Assembly (NCBI GenBank): GCA_903813345.2
Contig: CAIIXF020000183.1
Location: forward strand, 1 to 25,000
Direction: 5' to 3'
DNA from: Owenia fusiformis
Taxonomy: Eukaryota; Annelida; Polychaeta; Sabellida; Oweniidae
Length of the DNA stretch: 25,000 bases
Shown here: one piece after another, positions 1-12,900 of the stretch
How positions within the stretch are numbered: the stretch's first letter is position 1
Layout: the number at the start of each line of letters is the position of its first letter
Notes under the pieces: model-generated
What the model saw: only the letters and a program-made list of their open reading frames with translations
Told to the model about the DNA's origin: nothing
Databases searched by the model: none
Translations under genes and position numbers: made by a program

Positions 1-724
1 ATTCTGAGTCGAAATTGCCAAAAGTTTGAAATGTTGAAATTTGTCGGATAGCAAACTGAAATGGGTTTGAACCCCCTCCCCCCCTAACTAGATTTATTTA
101 GTTTTCTATCCGACATCGAACTTTTGATGCCTCCCCTAAGCAGTGTTCTCCCTAGCATTAAAGCAAGTGGGTGCAGCACCCACCTGAGATTTTGAAAATA
201 GACTTGCACCCACCTGAAAATTTATTTGCACCCACTTGAAAGTGACAAAAATTATGAAAAATGGCCATATTTCGACCAATTTTGGTCTGATTTGTGAAAA
301 TGAGTATTTTGCACCCACTTGAGAAAATATCCTTTGGAGATCACTTGTAAGTGTTTGGACTTATTATGGTGTTCATATCTTCATTGCAATGAATTGGTAT
401 TGGTGAGAATTGGTTAAAAATGTACCTTTCAGTAGAATGTAGCTTGCAATACCCCAACCCTCAAGTAGAATTGGGGGAGGGGTGGAGTAGTTTGTAAGAC
501 CTGATGTAAAGACTTCATACAAGCTGGTCAATAGGACCAGTTGTAACAGCGTTTTTACACAAATATTTCTCAACCAGTTTCTTGAAATAACCATGTTTGT
601 GTCCAACTTTCATGACTTGATATTACAATAGCAATATCGTGAAATATTGGATTTTTTGAAATTTAATTCACGTTATTTCATATAATCCATTAGATAGTCT
701 ATGTGGTTACTTAACTATTTTCAG
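1..724 (+). other. Upstream intron (3' part)
   Basis: Intronic sequence ending in the acceptor AACTATTTTCAG at 724. Apart from the 164-321 element I see no exon; minus-strand frames here are not supported. Confidence 0.7.
164..321. mobile_element. Small inverted-repeat element with GCACCCAC motifs
   Basis: CAAGTGGGTGCA at 164-175 is the perfect inverse of TGCACCCACTTG at 310-321. Two further direct GCACCCACYTGAAA copies lie at about 212 and 229, and one abuts the left end. It may be a MITE. No clear target duplication was found. Confidence 0.4.
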
Positions 725-962
725 TTCGTCTGCTACCAACTTATCTGGTCACTCCCAATATGAGCCACCTACCTCCAAAGATGTATTAATGAAGGCCACC
801 AAGATAGGAGGAAGGAAGCCCACTAAGATGGTAGAAACATTCCAAGGTGATAAGTACGCAAAGAAGGATGCCCCCATGGTGCTACAGTCTGTTGTCAAGG
901 CAACGAAAGCTTGGTCAAATAAAAGCAATCAGATGCATCATAAGATCAAAGTGGATTTCCAG
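725..962 (+). CDS. KMT2A: Exon 1 in window: basic linker upstream of PHD1
   Basis: Acceptor TTTTCAG ends at 724 and donor GTAAAA starts at 963. The first base completes a codon from an upstream exon, and the exon ends in phase 0. It encodes 79 residues rich in Lys, Ser and Thr, with no recognisable domain until the end. The last residues (HKIKVDFQ) match the conserved stretch just before PHD1 in KMT2A (RIRVDFKED-like), which supports both the frame and the junction to the next exon. An internal ATG at 789 is not a start, because the frame stays open and conserved upstream of it. Confidence 0.8.
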
Positions 963-3900
963 GTAAAATATGGATTTTATTATTGATGAGAGATTAATAT
1001 TTCTTGAGGTATGAAACATGAGTCACTGTTAGAAGGATTAAATGTTTGTTTTATTCTGCAGATAATGAAGATATGTGGCCAATATATTCTGCGCACTGTG
1101 TTGAACAAATACTTTAAGAAATGTTTAGACATTATGGGTGTAACAATTGTATAGAAAATTGTTAAGAATGTGTAGAAGAATTGTATTGGTTGCTTGCATT
1201 GTAGGAAGACTATGACATAGATACAGCCTGGCGTCGTGGCCTCAGTCTCATCTCATCTACACCATTCTGTGTGCGCACTGTGTGTTTCTTATGTGCCAGT
1301 GCAGGCCAGCATCAGCTTGTCTACTGTAATGTCTGCTGTGAACCATTCCATACTTTCTGCCTGGAGGACCATGAGAAACCTAAGAAAGGCAACCTGGAGA
1401 ACTGGTGCTGTAGAAGATGCCAGTGTTGTAATGTCTGTGGCAAGCCTAATAAGGTATGTTGTAATGTCTGTTGACAAGATATGTTGTAGTGTCTATTGGC
1501 AGCCTAACAAGGTATGTTGTAGTGTGTGGCAAGCCTCATAAAGTATGTTGTAATGTCTGTGGCAAGCCAAATAGGATATGTTGTAATGTCTGTCGCAAGA
1601 GCAAAAATAAGTTTAATTGGGTTATCAAGGCTTGTAATCATCTATCTTTGTTTGTTTATAACAACAATTGTTATTTTACATCTTTGGAAAATATTGCCCT
1701 CATTAATAAATATTTAAGTACATGCTCTTTTATGTTTCAGCTCCTTGAGTGTGACAAGTGTAAAGACACCTACCATGCAGAGTGCTTAGGTCCATGCTAC
1801 CCTACAAAACCATCCAAAAACAAAAATATTTGGGTAAGATTCTATTTAATTTAGACATCTAGCTACTATCTTTCCCTTATTCTTGTTTCTGACATTTAAT
1901 ATAGCTCTTCATATTTTACCTAGCTATTTGAAATGTAATATATTTAGATATATTCAATTGCATTGTATTGCAAAGTAAATAAAAAAGAATGAAACATCAT
2001 AAATTCACTGTGCAATGATAAACAAGAAATGTTTTTTAAACTTATTGATCAACCCTCGTATATTTATAGGTGTGTACTAAATGTGTAAGATGCAAGAGCT
2101 GTGGGGCAACTACACCTGGTAAAACCTATGGTGCCACCTGGATGTATGACTTCTCTCTCTGCTTCGAGTGTGGTCAACTCATGGACAAAGGTTGGCATAT
2201 TTGATTGTGAACTCTTTGAAAATATTATAATGCTTCAGAAAATCTAAACTTGTACAAATTCCTTTGAAGTATCAACAAAAGGTAGATGTGTTTTTTGTCA
2301 TAAAATGAACTTTCAATTACATGTTCGTGTTTGAATATCAATTTGTGATTTTACATCAACTGGTTTTAACTGTTCTTGTTTCCTTTTCTGAAATGTATTT
2401 CGCTTATTATTGGTGCTGCCTTTGACTTGTTTTGCTGTGCATTATTTATCTACTTTCACTCGTATATGTTTGATCACATTACTTTTTACTTCTAGGTAAC
2501 TTTTGCCCATTGTGCCATAAGTGTTACTCTGATGATGATTGGGACTGTAAGATGGTCCAGTGTGCCAGGTGTGATAGCTGGGTACATGCAAAGTGCGAGA
2601 ACTTATCAGGTAATATTACTTAAGTTTTTTGGCTCCTGTGGGGATTCACCATGTGAGTCCACTGAAAAGGGACATTGTTATCATCATTCTGTAGATGCTT
2701 TGAAGTCTGTATGAGTACCTGTAGAAGATAGGTAAAATTGTCCTATTTATCACACCTAATTCTCAACAATTACAAATTTTTGTCCATAATGACTGATATG
2801 TACAAAAAAATATCGAAAAACAATGGGAACTTTTTTGTGCAATAATAAGGGCAACCCATACAAGGATCACTTCCCCTAATCTATTCTTGAGGACCTTCGA
2901 TAAATCTTCTTCATCAAGTCATAAAAAGATTACATCCCCCATTTTGCTTTACATTCATCTTTGGTGATTGTGTATTCCAGATGAGATGTACCAGATGATG
3001 TCCTACCTACCTGAGGAGATTCCTTACATCTGTACAGCCTGTGTGCCTGAAAAGCCAGCCAAGTGGGAGGTTGCCCTCCGTCAGGAGATGATAGCAGGGT
3101 GCACCTATGTTCTCACCACACTACTCAACTCTAGGTGTGCCCAACATCTAGTGCACATTACTGAGGTAAGATCAGATTCAGGTATTTTAGTGGTTGGATA
3201 TTATTACAATGGTATTGTTTCAATGGTTGATCATGATATTGTTTCAATGGTTGAATGTGGTTTCAGTGGTATCATGATTTTTATTTCAGTTGTTGCAGAT
3301 GTAAAAGAATTTATAAAATAGAATATAGTAGTAGGCTATATACATTATGTCAGCACCACAAGTGGTGGCATATTGTTATAATCTCCAACTTTTTTGACAG
3401 TGTTCAGCGGTTGGTGTTTAGCGTGTGTAACAAATGGCAGGTGGTAACATTTTGCATGTTAATGCCTTGTTTTATACTCTTCCAGGAGCAGAAATCAAAA
3501 TTAAAGTGCAATAAAACTAAATCAGAGCCCGGTGACATTAAATCAACAATAGAGAATACATCTAAAAAGAAAGAACATGCGGTTGGTGTGAGGAGGAGTA
3601 GCAGATTCACAAGTGATGAGAAGCAAGAGGTCAAGGACACTCATGTGTCAAAGGTCAACTTAACTGGGTCAGAGGTCAGTGCCAAACCTGAGGATATTGA
3701 AGTCAATGTCACTTCTGATTCTGAAAATGAAAACATTGCAGTAACGGAAGAAAAGGGAGCTGTGGAAAATGCTAACACATCAGAAAAAGCAGTCAAGGTT
3801 GATAATAATGAACATCAAAATGAATTGGATGGTGAAGATGCATCTGCTATATCTACTTCACATTTGAGTAATAATCAAACTTCACAATCGGAATCTCAAA

Positions 3901-6900
3901 ATACATTGAACATTGAAACTGAAGACACAAATGACCAATCAGAATTTGCGAAACCAAGTGACAGTGTTTCCAAAGATATAGTATCAAAACAGTTGGAGGA
4001 GGATATATCAAATTTTTCAGATACTCAGGAATTAAAAGAAAAAAATAATGAAAATTTGGAAACTCAAAGGGAACCAATGGAGGTTGATCAGTTAGGTACC
4101 ACATGTACTAATGAGGATAGTCATTTTGGTACCGATGAAATTAATGCCATGCATGATATTGGTGATGTTGCCATGGAAACTAGCGGTGCTGAAGGAAAAT
4201 CAGATCAAGAGTTCAGATGTGACACTGAAGATAAATCAAAGGATGAATCAAATAGTGATGATATCAGTAAAATTGAAACTAATGAAATGCTGAATAATGA
4301 TACAGATGATGGAACTAATCTTGCTGATTTATCGTTTGAAGTCCCTATGGATATTATCAAAGAAACTCTTGGTGATTTGACTGATTCTGTAATCGAGGCA
4401 GTGCTACAGTCAGAAGATGGTGGGGTGGAGGTTGTGGTTGACAACATCCCTGGGGAAGATGGAGACCCCACTGGGGGTGAGAATGGAGAACAGGTGATTG
4501 TAGTGCCTGACAATGCTGTAGTTGATACCCTTCCAGATGGTACCACTGTTGTAGTGCTCCCTGGTGACAATGAGGACAGTGAGACTACAGACAATGTGAT
4601 CAAAGATACTCTTGCAGACACAGAAATATTGGATTCTGAGTCTGGTGTTCAAACAACAAACAATCATGTTGCCATGGCACCAGACACTAGAGATCCCACA
4701 ACACCTGAGAAACAAGTCATTCGAAGTACATTCTTACCACCGCCACCTCAAAAAGAACACCCTTCTGATTTTAACAGTGTCAAGTCCAAACTTATCAATA
4801 ACCAATACAAGCTGGTAGAGGATTTCGCAGATGACTTGGTGTTTATAATACAAGATGCTTTGAAAACTGAAGAAACTGCAACAAAGAAGAAATTCAATAA
4901 TGCAGTTCGAAGTATCTTCACAAAGGAGATGGCTAAATGTTTTCCCTGGTTTAATGTAAATACAGAGCAACTATGGCAACAGAATAAGAATTACCCAAGT
5001 GATATGCTCCCTGAGGCGGTGCTGCCCCCTAGTGAGGACCACACATACGCTCAGTGGCTCTCTAGGAATAAATCGCCACACTCTCCCCACCCCTCGCCCT
5101 TTAAGAGGGTAAAGAACACGCCTGTGAAGTGGGAGTTCTCCACAGATAGTGATACGCCAGTGCCAGCAGGTAACAGAGAGGATGTACGCAAATGTAACTT
5201 GTGTGGGGAGTATGGTGATGCAATGCCAAATGTAAGTAACAATTCCACATATGTCCACACTTATTTCAAAAATGAAGTTCAAAGTTACTTTGAGGTATAT
5301 TATTAATCTCTTTATCTCGCTGCCCTTGGATACATTTTAATTCCTGGATGAATATTATCAATGTTTGTTCTGTCAAACTAATTTTAAGAACTTTCAGACC
5401 AGCTCCTGTTGATTGTTCAAATAGCTAATTCTCAACCAACCATATTATTTACCACTCCTCTCCAGGATGCAGGCAGGCTGCTGTACATGGGTGGGGATGA
5501 TTGGACCCATACTAACTGTGCCCTATGGTCAGCTGAGGTGTATGAGGAGGTGGATGGTTCTCTGCAGCAGGTTTACATGGCCATTGCCAGAGGCAAGAAA
5601 CTTGTAAGTACATACTCCACATTCATATGTCATGTCTTGAATGAGGGAGTCTTTTGGAAAAATTGGCTAAATTTTAATGCATTGAAAAATTACAATTTTT
5701 GAAAAAATCATTAATAGTGAATTTTAACTTCAGTCATGCAAAGTTAATCCATTCTATATAAAAAATAAATTATGCTTTGTTCAACTGTTTATTAAATTAA
5801 ATGTCCACTTTATATTCCAGAGATGTGCCTATTGTGACAAAAGTGGTGCCACTGTTGGTTGTTGTGCCGCTGGATGTAAGGCCAACTACCACTTTATGTG
5901 TGCTAGGAAAGCTGGCTGTATATTCTTAGAGGATAAGAAAGTATTCTGTAAAGATGACACCTCATTGGTTGATGGACAGGTTAGATATGCTCAATGTTCT
6001 AATAAGAGTTTACCTCCAAAAATAGAAAAAAGGGTTGTTGAAAATTGTTGAACAATAAATCATAATGATTTAATGAATTATCTTGACCCAGTCAAGAATT
6101 TTAAAAATTAAGATATTTTGATCAGTTTTGGATAAGAATTTGACACTTTATTTAGAAAAATCGGAAGGAAATCACTTAATTAGTTTTATAAAATGTTGAT
6201 CAGAAATTCTGATTTAATTCACTTGTGTTTTAATCTAAAGCTTTGATGAGAAGAATATATTACATTATGGCAATACTTTTTTCAGACAATTGTAAATGGC
6301 AGATTCAAAGTGATGCGTAGAGTGTGTATAGACATGAGCACAGGTTTCCTGAACAAACCAAAGAGCTATATGAAACAAGGCCTTGCTGCCCAACTTGTCA
6401 ATTTAATAGCTGGTAAGTACTAAGAGTTGTGAATTATCTCACTAAATATGTAAATTCTGAATTATTTATAAGATGATGATGAAGTCGCATTTGTTGAGAA
6501 TACCTATGTGTTAAAGGGCCAACCTACTCTTGTTGTTACTCTGACACGTTCCGACTAGGACTTGAAGAGTATTGTTGTTCAAAAAATGCACTGTTAAAAC
6601 CTAGCTATTTGATTTATTTTCATTTGATGAAAGTTCAAGAAACAAATATGACATTCACATAAAATGTATGAATATTGTACTGTCAGGTATGAATGAATAT
6701 TGTATTGTGTTTTACTCTATTTTGTTTGATTATGATTGTAGGCTCAATGACGATAGAATGTCTTGGTACACTGACTCCATCCTCTGATTGCAAACGCTCA
6801 TTGTACCCTGTTGATTTCAGGTAAGTCATAAAACATAACACTTTTAATAACACACTGGGCTTTCTGCACAATAGACTAGATGCGGGTAGAAATGATCTTG

Positions 6901-9900
6901 ATTTACGTCATTAAATATTCAAAATTTAGTCAAAGTGATGTCATATTTGAAATATACATCTAAAAATACATCAAAAAATATGGTTTTGAAAATTGTTTAT
7001 CAACTTTGAAAATTTAATCTTTTTTGAAAATGTGACTTCTAGTTCGGGTTGATTCCCCATAGACCCCATATTAAAAAATCACAAAAAGTGAAATATCTTT
7101 TCTTGTATTGGACATATAATATAACATTTTCTTTTACTGGACATACTTTGATTTGCATAACTATTCGATACATAAGGGCTATATGAAAATTGAACCACTA
7201 AAACAGATGTAATTTAAGTTAAAGAGAACTTTCTACTATACCCGCCATGCTATCTGACCCGAACGAGCCACTTGGTGGTGAAACTGGTAACTACCTACTC
7301 GCATTTGCGTTATTCTTTACTCATTAGGGAGTTTAAGCCTGCATATAAAATCGAAACGCCAACCTATACATATGACTAATTGCCCATACAAATGCATTGC
7401 TTAAATAACTTACGTTCGCTTTTAGGTTGTGGTAGTGGTACAGTGGTATCTTAAACTCTCTATTAAGTTACTAACTCCTCGTCTGAACCTTTTCACTGGA
7501 TTTGCACTATGGATTGTTTTAAATTCTAGTCATTGCTCATCTGGATAACACTAATTTTGCCAGCATTCTCAATGGTTATTGTTAAAATTCTAATAAATTC
7601 AGTTGATTAATGACATTTCTTTAAATTCAGTTTTAGCCTAATCAGCTCATTTCATAATTTAATTTTTATAACAATCATATGAAAAAATTGTCACATTTCT
7701 TTATTTTTAGCTGTAGCCGTGTCTTCTGGAGCACGAAAGATGCAAGGCGTAGGGCGGTATACACGTGTAAGATAATTGAAGTGAAACCTGACAGTCCATC
7801 TACACCTGAGTTCTTTTCTGGTGACCACCAAACCATAGTACACGATGATAATGAAGAAGTGATTGATGACATGCCAGCACCAATTTTAAAACTGGGTGAC
7901 ATTCAACGTAGTGTTAGCATAGGGGAGGATGACATTTTGAAAAATGAAGAGGATGCTGAGAATGAAGTTCTGAATTGTGACCCCACAAATGATCTTACAA
8001 CCGACTTGATGAATGCCCCTAGCCAGAGCTATCCCATGTATGAGCCATTCAAGAGATTTAAACGAGCTAAGAGTATGGATCCAGCGATTGAGGAAAGGGT
8101 GATTTCCCAATCTTGGGGTGGTAGATCTAATATAAAACCCACCAAGCCTTCTCCATATTTAGATCTTACTGGGCTATCTCCCAAGACCCTGAAACAATTA
8201 AATCTTGTAGATGCAATCAAGACAATTAAGAATGAGGTCCACTCAAGCCCTGAAAAAGTTAACACCCTAATGCGAGTAGCAGAGACCCTGAATGTAGCTG
8301 CGGTTAGGAATCAAATTCATACCACAGATATATTGAACATTAGGAGGCAATCTAGGGATGGCAGTGTTGGGAGGCAATCTATGGATGGCAGTGTTGGGAG
8401 GCAATCTATGGATGGCAGTGTTGGGAGGCAATCTATGGATGGCAGTGTTGGGAGGCAATCTAGAGAGGGCAGTGTAGATAACGCAGCTTTGTCGATCAGG
8501 GAGAGCAGTGTTGAAAATAATGAGATAAATTCAAATATGGCAGTGGATGAAGCTTTTGACGATGAACTGAAATCAATGTATGATAAAATTGTCCAAGATG
8601 CGAAAAAAATCCAAGAACCAGTCCAAGATCACAACCCTTTAGAAAATCATGATCAGAAATCTGGAGCAGTTGATGATCATCAACCAGACAAAGTCAAACA
8701 AGATGGATATCAAAACTTTTTTAAAAAATTCTGCCAAGGAAAAGAAAGTTCTGCCGATGAAGCTATGGAAGTAGATATTGATGAGAACATTATTAACAAA
8801 AATCCCTCAACATGCAAAGATCTTTCAATACAACCAGATTCAAATGAAACGCCAATGCAGGAACTGAAAGATGTCAGCGAATGTATATCTGATAAATCAA
8901 CACATGATAAACTTGTGAATAATGATGTAAAGCTATTAACTGAGTCAGTTGAACTGAATGGAATTGATGTAGACAGTGCCATAGAGGATGGCCCAATTGG
9001 CCAGTATGATGGCTGTGATGATGACAAGCCAAAGAATACAAAAGCTCAAGATAAGGCATCAGTAAAAGTTGACAACTCTAGTGCTATTCCCCCTTGCATT
9101 GTAATTGACACTGACGATGAGGATTCCATACCCAACAAGAAAGCTAAACTTGTCAATGGTGAAACGTTGAAATCATTGAAAAAAGAAACAGGGATTAAGC
9201 ATCAATTAAATGTTGCTCACAAGGAAGGACTTACACCAATATTCAATTCAGATGGGATCTTGATTGGTCACAAGATGAACCCTGCAGCTAGTAATAATCA
9301 AATCTTCAGCAAGAAACGAATCATTTCAAAACCTTCATCCCCTACACCATTGAATCTGAAAAACCGCATCACCATATCCAAAAATTTCACCCAGGGAGCA
9401 GCTGACTCTGCTAAAGCTGTTAAACAACCATTTAGGAGTAGTACACCAACACATGAACAAAACCACAAATCTCCTAACAGCAAGCAGAATGATGGCAGTC
9501 CAGAGAACCGTAACCTCTTTGAAGCATTTTGCATGACTCCAACGAAGGAAAATATTGAGAGAAAGGAGAAGACGGGGAATGAAATTCTTGCCGTAATGAG
9601 ATCAAATCGTTCATCCCGGTCATCTTCCACTGATGATGAATCCAAGAAGACGTACCCACTACGACGTACTGCTAGACGTAGATCTGATGATGCTCAAGCT
9701 AGACAATCTGCAAAGGCACAAATGCAGGATTTAACCAAACAGTCCAAGAATAGCCTAAATGGATTAATTCCACAGGAGAACAATCAGAACAGCCAACAAC
9801 ATTCAAAAACCAGAGGAAGGTCAAATACTGGCGTTGATGGCCCAATTAGTGATTCTAGCAGTGATATCGAGAAAACATTGCCATCTATCCAAGAAGCTGA

Positions 9901-12900
9901 ATATCCATCAAATGATATGTCTCCTGAAGATGCCGAGGACACAGTCATCAAAGAGAAAGATACAGAATCAAAACTGGAATCTACTGAAAATGTGAAAGTA
10001 TCTAGAAAGTGGATTGAAAAGAGCCTGCCAAGTGTAACTAATATATCTGTTGAGAATGTGCCATCTCCTAAAGTGCAGTCTCCACAAAGATTAGCAGATT
10101 CTGAGAGAACAGTTGAGACTACAGTCCAGTTGGCTCAGACGAAGGCTACCATTATGAAGACAATCAAAGGTCGCTCAGAGAGCCCATTAACAGTCAATAC
10201 ACACATGAACTTCCCTAAGGCTAAAGTTGTGATTGAGAAACTAAGCCCTGCTCAGGTGAGACGGCTGTCACAGCAGCCTGAGAAAAGTCCACCATTACAT
10301 GATAAAATTGCAAGGAAAATTACAGAGGAAAGCATGTCGAAAAGTTTAAGTCTGGGAGGACCTTTCAAATGTCCAACTTGCAAGAGGAAGTATCGCACTC
10401 CAGCAAGTTTGTTGAAACATGCAGAGCAATGTGACTTTAATGTTAGTTCCAGTGATGAAGATGAAGAAGTGGAAGATGAAGCTGGCTCAATAAGTGATGA
10501 ACCAGAACCAAAGAAAGTTGAAACAGAAAAAGATCTTACTCCGCTTACTCGACACTCCAAACGCAGACCTAAACCTGTCACCATGTTAGATTATGATCAG
10601 ACTATGGAGTCCCAGAGTAGCGAGGAGGATCTAGAGCCCACTGAACATGTGATTATACGTAAAGATTCTCCAAAGGCGAGTCGCATAGACCATGAGATGT
10701 TAGAAATAGCCCAGGGCAATGGTGATGATGAGGATGGTGACTGGATGCCAACAGCATCTGAGCAGCAGAAACTGGGATTTAAACGAGTCAAGAATTTACA
10801 ACGTACCCCTACACCATCAGAAACTGAAGACAGTGAAATAACTGATTTTACAGATTATGCTAGCGATCCAATGGAAGAAGAGGAAGCGGCTGCAGAACCT
10901 GTTCCTGATCTTAAGAAAAAAGCTATTTTAGAGATGGTACAAAGGCGGCAACTTGTTGAGAAAAAGCGAATTGAAATACCATCAACTGTGACATACAGTG
11001 ACATAAGTGTTTCCAAAAATCTGATTTCAATAAATCCTAACAAGGTACATAGTTCTGTAAGTAGAGCGTCAACTCATCCATCCATTTTAAGACCAGCAAT
11101 AAGTAATGGAGCAACAGTCCGAGAAGTTGCTGGTAAAGTGATAACAATCAAAAGAGGAACCAGTGGAGCAGCAACAATAGCAGTGACTAGTGCATCAACA
11201 ACAATTTCAGGTGTGACTAGTGGAGCAACATCAATCCCAGGCATAACTAGTGGAGCAACAACAATCCCAGGCTTGACTAGTGGAGCAACATCTTCAGCAG
11301 TTATATCTCAAGCTTCTTCAACACTTGGTGTTGCCATGTCAGCAAGTGCCCGTCTTCAACAATTACAGATGATGTCAAATCTAAACCAAGAGGCACAAAA
11401 TAATCCACAAAGCACCATATCTCCTGTGAGGCTTGATACATCAACTGGTATGATGGCCAACTCCTTGCAACCTGTAAATGCTCAAGTTGTAAACTCTCAG
11501 ATTGCATCCCCACCCATATATCCAAACACACAAATCACCCCACAAACGTTGGTACAATGTTCACAAATTCAGCCTCAAGCTCAGTATCAGAACCCAATGA
11601 TTGCAACCCAATCTATTATCGCAAGTCCCCAAATTCAGACATCAGTCATACCAACAATGCAGATCCCGACACCTCAGATACAGATGATGCAGCAGATGCC
11701 CCCAACACTCAATGTCCAATCTGTGTTTGTTGATCAGAAAGGAACAAGATATTTGACTGTGAAGGGACCACCTGGGGTTAATCCATTGCAGTATCAATTA
11801 GCTGCATCAAATTCTGTATTAATGCCCACTGTTCAGAGTGTTCCCATATCCCCTGTTCATGTAATAGGGCAAAATTATAGCCCACCTAGACAGAAAAGCC
11901 CTCGTCTTCTCCCAAATGCTCATTTAGAGACATCCCCACTACGTCACAATCTGGCACAGAAGTCTGGCGGACAGGTGTTTAAGGTGGAGCACCCTGTCAG
12001 CAATGTACAACAGCAAACTAACTCTGATATGCTAAAGTTTGTCAACAATGCCAACAAAGTTAACCCCAATATTATACGAGTTATCCAGAAAGTACCTTCC
12101 AACACACAAGTCAACAAGGGAAGGAATACACCAACTGGAGAGGTGTCAGTTTTATCTGCTAGCACAGACACTGCTGGGACGATGTATATAAATGAAACTC
12201 CACCGTCTGTATGTGGGAGAACCACACCTGGGTCAGGATCCTCCATCTCAACAGAATCATGTAATACTGATACAGCATCTGAAAATAACTCTGTGGATAT
12301 GGCAGCACAGAGAGATGACTCAGCAAATGAAGTACAAGGTAGTGCAACATATGTGCCAAACAGTGAAACTGGCAAAGCTGAGCCAAAAGTTGTAAAATTG
12401 ATGGTTAAAAAGGCAGATCAAATGGGTAAAGCTGGGTTTGTAGTCTGTACATCAATGGATGGGACAAGTCGTTTCAAAGAATCTGGAATGTCGACCAAAC
12501 AGAATTCCTTTACAGATAATATTGATGGAGACTATAGTAATATTCAAGGTAGATTGACCCCTAAGTCTGACTCATTAACACCGGGGCATTTAAATCATGG
12601 TTTAGAGAGTTTGACCCCAGCGTCTGGCAGGTTGACACCAGGATCTGGCAGATTGACACCAGGATCAGCAGGCAGGTTGACACCAGGGTCTGGAAACATG
12701 ACACCTGAAATGACAGTTTCTCCATTTGATAGTCACATGGGTAACTCCAACCATATGAGTGGTGATTCTAGCCCTACCCCTGGAATTCTTAAAAGAAGCA
12801 GAGAAGGCACACCCACCGATTCGAACCCTGTGCTCTCTAACTACCTTCAAAATACTAAACAGCTTCTGTACAGTAAAATCCTTCGTAAGAATCAGAGGCA

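Noticed and set aside
2968-3321. Start codon at 2968 as a gene start
   Set aside because: It lies in the intron; the acceptor CCAG at 2980 and the conserved DEMY junction show an internal exon.
4205-4621. Minus-strand ORF of 138 codons
   Set aside because: Shadow of exon 7; the plus-strand frame is joined to conserved domains on both sides.
7679-7710. Coding sequence from ATG at 7679
   Set aside because: Upstream of the acceptor TATTTTTAG at 7710; the conserved FYRN sequence joins exon 11 at 7711 in matching phase.
11944-12375. Minus-strand ORF of 143 codons
   Set aside because: Shadow of exon 12 with no recognisable domain.
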